Shown here: piece by piece, positions 44,770 through 48,798 of the stretch | Numbering within the stretch: the first letter of the stretch is position 1 | Layout: each line of letters opens with the position of its first letter | Source: an uncultured beta proteobacterium | Lineage (GTDB): Bacteria > Pseudomonadota > Gammaproteobacteria > Burkholderiales > Burkholderiaceae_C | DNA: 48,798 nucleotides | Direction: 5' to 3' | Assembly (NCBI GenBank): GCA_903828665.1 | Contig: CAIKMZ010000041.1 | Span: 1 to 48,798 of the forward strand | Position numbers and translations under genes: made by a program | Notes under the pieces: model-generated | Told to the model about the DNA's origin: nothing | Database searches by the model: none | The model's input: only the letters and a program-made list of their open reading frames with translations

Positions 44770-47700
44770 ATGAACTACTTCCGAATCCTGTTGCTGTGCC
44801 TGCTCGGCCTGTCCTCCTTGAGCCGCGCCGAGGACATCGATCTTTACAGCGCCAACGCGGTCAATACCGGCGTGCCCAATGTCCTGCTGGTGCTCGACAA
44901 TGCCGCGAATTTTTCTGCCAGTGCCGGCAATTGCACCTATGTCGATGGCTCGACCCCATCCCTCAACGGCACGGCCGGCGGCATCGAGCAATGCGCGATC
45001 TACAACGTCGTCTCGGGTTTGCCGGCCGGTGCGGTCAACCTCGGGCTGATGGCCTACAACGCCAACAACATGAGGGACATCAACAACGCGAACTGCGGTG
45101 GTTCAAACGGTGGTTGTCTGATGCAACCGCTGGCCCTGATGTCGGGGACCGCCAAAACAAATTTCCTGGCCTGGGTCAAGAGCTGGAAGACAACCGGCGG
45201 GGCCGGTGATGGGTACATCAAGGCCAACGGCGAAGCCACCGGCGCGACGATGCAGGAGGCCTGGGCCTATTACGCCGGCCGGACCGGCTTGTCGGGTCGC
45301 TCCTATGCCGGCGTCCAGCCGACCGCGGGGTGTCAGAAGAACTTTGTCATCTTTATCGGCAATGCCTTCGACAACTCGGGTACGCCGGGTGACGGCGGGA
45401 GCACCAGTCCGCAAAGTGCACTGGCGAGCGCGCCCGGCGTCACATCGCTGCAGTTGGCCAACATCACCATTCCAAGCGCATCCTACGGCACGAGCAGCTT
45501 CAGTTGCGGCGCGTACACGATGAAGAGTCATACCGATCCATCCGGTTTGTATGCCGACGAGTGGGCACGCTACATGTACCAGACCGATCTGTATGGTTCG
45601 CTGGACGAAAGCCAGGGCATCACCACCTACACGGTGGGATTGCTTGGCACCAGCTGCAAACCTGATTTCCCGGCCCTGCTGACCAGCATGGCCAAGGTCG
45701 GCGGCGGCAAGTACTTCGCCACTTCCAGCTACGACGAGATCGCAAGCGCCATCCTCAAGATTCTCAATGAAATCCAGGCGGTCAACAGCGTGTTCTCTTC
45801 GGCCAGTCTGCCCGTCAGCGTCAACGCGCAGGGCACCTATCTGAACCAGATCTTTCTGGGCATGTTCCGACCCGACGCCAGTGCCAATCCGCGCTGGATC
45901 GGCAACCTCAAGCAGTACGAGTTCATGCTGAGCTACCCGGACCCGACGAAGCCGGACCCGAACACGGCGACATTGCAATTGGCCGACAGTGTCGGTGCCT
46001 CGGCGATCAGCACGACGACCGGTTTCATCACGCCGGGCGCCATCAGCTTCTGGACCAGCAAGGACACGAGCAAGGCGCCCGATTCGACGGGGGGGTTCTA
46101 CGTCAACGATCAGCGTGGAGCGGGCCTCGGCTTTGATTCGCCGGACGGCGAACTGGTGGAAAAGGGCGGCGCAGCGCAGCAGTCACGACTGCAGAACCTG
46201 ACGGCCGATTTTGCGGCGACGGCCGCATCATCGAGCAACCCCAGGCGCCTGTATACCTATTGCCCAAGCGGCAGTGGCTGTGTCGCGGCCCTGACCGACA
46301 GCAGCAACGCCTTTTCTGTCAGCAACATCAATATTGGCGCAAGCGCCTTTGGCACTTCGAATGCCATCAAGATCAATTCGATGATCCGCACCGGCAGCAG
46401 TGCGTTGGTGACAACCGCTGGAAATCACGGGTTTGTTGTTGGCAGTACGGTGACCATCGCTGGTGCAACCCCCAGTGTGTACAACGTAACGCAGACCTTG
46501 ACGGCCGCCAATGCGCCAAGCGGAAATACGTTCAGCATCACGGGCCTGAATGATTATCCAAACAACCCGTCACTCGGAACTTATACGGCGAGTCTCTACA
46601 ACGCTTCCGGGTCGCTCTCCAGCACCGCGAGCCGCAGCACTTCGACACCGGGCGCGACGGAAACAGTCACGGTGACGACTTCTGCGCCGCACGGCTATCT
46701 TGCGGGCGACAAGGTGACGCTCTCGGGATTAAATGCGAGCGACGGCAGCAATCTTTACGGTGCCAGTGTCATCAGCGTCGTGGCGCCGGGCACAAGCACA
46801 TTCAGCTATTCGATACCGATCTATCCGGTTTCCCCGTCAGTCAATGCGTATCAAGCGGTGCTGGTGCCCGATTACACCAACCTCATGATCACCAGCATCA
46901 CCGGGTCTGCTGGCACCTACACGGTGACCACAAACGGTTCACACCGGTTGCATACCGGGCAGACGATCGCCATCTCTGGAATCGTCACGGGCGTCATCAC
47001 GACCGGGAACAACAAGAACTACTGGAACAATTTGAATGGCACTTTTGTAGTGCAGGGTCTGACAGCCAGCAACAAATTCACAATTTCGATCGGCGGCAAC
47101 CAGGCGCCCACGGCGTGGTCCGGCACTGAGGCCAAGCTAAATCCCAGCACCGCTGCCCAGGCGATTGCCGTCGGCGGCATAAGCCGCCTCAACTCCAGTG
47201 GCTCGACCACGGCCACCGCGACAGTCACGGCATCAAACTGGTTTGGAAATGATCCCTACGATTCCTCGTACAAACCGACCGTTTCGATCACCAAAGTGTC
47301 GGGTGCGGGAGCGAACGAGTCTGCCTATGCCTATACCGGAAAGGTCACTTGCACTGCGCCTTGCACCAGTCTGTCGTACACCATCGCAACGACACCGCCG
47401 GTGCAGGCCAGCGCCGCAAGCGGACAGACGATCACCGTGTCGTTGCAGGCGGCGACGTCCAGCATCGCTGCAGGCAAGATCGCCCGGGACGTGTCCGGCA
47501 ACGTCACGGCAACGTGCTCGGCAACCTGTCCGTTCCCGTTTGTAACGGGCGACAAAGTGGTCATTCAAAGCCTCACAGGTCCTTCTTCGGGTGACGAGAC
47601 GGCTTACGCGGGGACGTGGCCCATCACATGCAGCAGTGGGAGTTGCACTTCGTTTTCATACGGACCCGTCACGCTGACGCCGGCCACGCAGGCGACGGGC

Positions 47701-48798
47701 AACATGACCGTGAGCAGTTCAAGCGGGGGGCCGGACGCGAGCACGCTGATCAAGTGGGTGCGCGGCCAGGACAACTTCGGCGATGAACTTGGGCCGGGCG
47801 GTTCGGTGACGGTGCGGCCCTCGATACACGGCGATGTGCTGCATTCGCGACCGGCGGTCATCAACTATGGCGACAGTCGCGGTGTGGTGGTCTACTATGG
47901 CGCCAACGATGGCGTATACCGTGCTGTCAACGGCAGTCAGGACACTGCGTTGAGCACCCTCGACAGCAGCGGCGCATCGGTCACGGTTCCGCCGGGCGGC
48001 GAGCTCTGGGGTCTGATATTGCCGGAACATTTCAGCGCGCTCAATCGCCAGCGCATCAACACGCCTGAACTCAAGTTGTCCACCTCGGTGTTGACCACTG
48101 CGTTGCCAAAGGACTATTTCGTCGACGGTTCTCCGGGCGTCTATCAGAAGCTCAATGCGGACGGAAGCACCTATGCGGCCTATCTGTTCCTGACCATGCG
48201 CCGTGGCGGGCGATTCATCTATGCATTGGATGTGACGACGCCGACCACACCGAGGGTTCTGTGGAAGATCAGTTCCACCGATGCCGGGTTCGAAGAAATG
48301 GGACAAAGCTGGTCGCGCCCGCGCGTCACCCTGGTGAGGGGCTATACCAATCCGGTGCTGGTATTCGGGGCCGGCTACGATCCGGCTGAAGATGCTGAGC
48401 CGCCCGCGGCCGATACCATGGGGCGTGGCATCTTTGTTGTGGATGCCGTCACTGGTGCGCGTGTATGGAGCGCCGGTTTCAGCGCCGGATCCAGTACGGC
48501 CTGCACTGGCAGCGCCACGCAGGCCGCCTGTGCGGTTGCCGGCATGAACTGGGCCATACCGGCCGACATCAGCTTTGTTGACCGCAACAACGACGGCAAG
48601 ACCGACCGCTTCTATGCGGCGGATACCGGCGGCAATGTCTGGCGCGTCGATCTGGAGCCGGATGCCGGCAATACACCTGACAAATGGCAGGTGAGCAAGT
48701 TGGCTGCCTTGGGCTGCAGCACGGGCGTCTGCACTGGTGGCGCGACACCGCGCAAATTCTTCTTTCCGCCCAATGTGGTGTCGGTCGGGGTGACCGGG
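44770..48798 (+). CDS. pilY1: PilY1-type pilus tip adhesin (partial), with repeat insert
   Basis: The frame is open from ATG 44770 to the window's end (1343 codons, truncated). A signal peptide (MNYFRILLLCLLGLSSLSRA-ED) is followed by an N-terminal region with a vWA-like strand NVLLVLDNAANFSASAG, though the Asp-x-Ser-x-Ser metal site is degenerate. From about residue 535 to 985 lie five degenerate beta-type repeats (separate entry). From residue 993 the PilY1 beta-propeller begins (VRPSIHGDVLHSRPAVINYG, VVYYGANDGVYRAVNG) and a calcium loop DRNNDGKTD at 1271-1279 is intact. PilY1 sits at the pilus tip and supports assembly and adhesion. It starts 19 bases after pilX. Confidence 0.93.
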   Translation, partial: MNYFRILLLCLLGLSSLSRAEDIDLYSANAVNTGVPNVLLVLDNAANFSASAGNCTYVDGSTPSLNGTAGGIEQCAIYNVVSGLPAGAVNLGLMAYNANNMRDINNANCGGSNGGCLMQPLALMSGTAKTNFLAWVKSWKTTGGAGDGYIKANGEATGATMQEAWAYYAGRTGLSGRSYAGVQPTAGCQKNFVIFIGNAFDNSGTPGDGGSTSPQSALASAPGVTSLQLANITIPSASYGTSSFSCGAYTMKSHTDPSGLYADEWARYMYQTDLYGSLDESQGITTYTVGLLGTSCKPDFPALLTSMAKVGGGKYFATSSYDEIASAILKILNEIQAVNSVFSSASLPVSVNAQGTYLNQIFLGMFRPDASANPRWIGNLKQYEFMLSYPDPTKPDPNTATLQLADSVGASAISTTTGFITPGAISFWTSKDTSKAPDSTGGFYVNDQRGAGLGFDSPDGELVEKGGAAQQSRLQNLTADFAATAASSSNPRRLYTYCPSGSGCVAALTDSSNAFSVSNINIGASAFGTSNAIKINSMIRTGSSALVTTAGNHGFVVGSTVTIAGATPSVYNVTQTLTAANAPSGNTFSITGLNDYPNNPSLGTYTASLYNASGSLSSTASRSTSTPGATETVTVTTSAPHGYLAGDKVTLSGLNASDGSNLYGASVISVVAPGTSTFSYSIPIYPVSPSVNAYQAVLVPDYTNLMITSITGSAGTYTVTTNGSHRLHTGQTIAISGIVTGVITTGNNKNYWNNLNGTFVVQGLTASNKFTISIGGNQAPTAWSGTEAKLNPSTAAQAIAVGGISRLNSSGSTTATATVTASNWFGNDPYDSSYKPTVSITKVSGAGANESAYAYTGKVTCTAPCTSLSYTIATTPPVQASAASGQTITVSLQAATSSIAAGKIARDVSGNVTATCSATCPFPFVTGDKVVIQSLTGPSSGDETAYAGTWPITCSSGSCTSFSYGPVTLTPATQATGNMTVSSSSGGPDASTLIKWVRGQDNFGDELGPGGSVTVRPSIHGDVLHSRPAVINYGDSRGVVVYYGANDGVYRAVNGSQDTALSTLDSSGASVTVPPGGELWGLILPEHFSALNRQRINTPELKLSTSVLTTALPKDYFVDGSPGVYQKLNADGSTYAAYLFLTMRRGGRFIYALDVTTPTTPRVLWKISSTDAGFEEMGQSWSRPRVTLVRGYTNPVLVFGAGYDPAEDAEPPAADTMGRGIFVVDAVTGARVWSAGFSAGSSTACTGSATQAACAVAGMNWAIPADISFVDRNNDGKTDRFYAADTGGNVWRVDLEPDAGNTPDKWQVSKLAALGCSTGVCTGGATPRKFFFPPNVVSVGVTG
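46372..47745 (+). repeat. Five degenerate repeats within PilY1
   Basis: Residues 535-992 of PilY1 hold recurring modules with a Thr/Val-rich strand, a turn G-x-x-V or H-G-x-x-x-G-D-x-V-x-I, a Gly and a later T-F-S/T strand. Examples are TTAGNHGFVVGSTVTIAG, TTSAPHGYLAGDKVTLSG, TTNGSHRLHTGQTIAISG and CPFPFVTGDKVVIQS. They resemble the beta-rich modules found in tail-fibre and adhesin proteins. Copy limits are approximate because each copy is diverged. Confidence 0.65.

Overview
The window reads as chromosome of a GC-rich betaproteobacterium of the order Burkholderiales, most probably a Comamonadaceae-like genus. This is inferred from gene content and order (ribD-ribE-ribBA-ribH-nusB, tolQRA, nsrR-nnrS, a fimT-pilVWXY1 minor-pilin operon, gluQ-trmB) and from protein style; no database search was possible.

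Layout. 1-4.9 kb is an accessory, lower-GC stretch: the tail of a membrane protein, a DUF1993 protein, an exported YncE-like beta-propeller, a catalytic-domain-only tyrosine recombinase, a PrlF-YhaV toxin-antitoxin pair and a 5'-half relic of tRNA-Gly. It looks like a decayed mobile island. 4.9-15.3 kb is a run of nine minus-strand genes for uptake and breakdown of a polyamine/GABA-type compound: gabT, gabD, a SpuC-like aminotransferase, a PotABCD-type ABC transporter, an SDR and an aldo-keto reductase. A divergent MocR/GabR-type regulator faces it. 16.8-25.3 kb is housekeeping: alaS, a secreted dienelactone-hydrolase-like protein, the NO-response pair nsrR/nnrS with a near-consensus NsrR operator, sirB2, and a small RNA-modification cluster (gluQ, trmB, an RluA-type pseudouridine synthase). 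25.4-30.3 kb carries two palindromic repeat elements, an FAD protein, a LysR regulator divergent from a pirin, a flavodoxin-like protein, and a rearrangement scar in which a sensor kinase and a NarL-type response regulator have both lost their 3' ends. dnaE follows (30.3-33.8 kb).

33.8-41.6 kb is a tightly packed minus-strand operon-like array, ribD-ribE-ribBA-ribH-nusB-aminotransferase-ybgC-tolQ-tolR-tolA, with several four-base ATGA overlaps that suggest translational coupling. The RibBA protein keeps the DHBP synthase half, but its GTP cyclohydrolase II half lacks the zinc cysteines. 41.6 kb to the end is the type IV pilus minor-pilin operon pilE-fimT-pilV-pilW-pilX-pilY1. pilV has an in-frame amber codon just before the prepilin cleavage site. 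PilY1, which runs off the window, carries about 450 extra residues of degenerate beta-type repeats between its N-terminal region and its C-terminal propeller.

The strongest candidates for something undescribed are the repeat-bearing PilY1 combined with the broken pilV, the tail-to-tail two-component deletion scar, and the island edge with integrase, toxin-antitoxin and broken tRNA-Gly. Most of the rest is conventional core genome.
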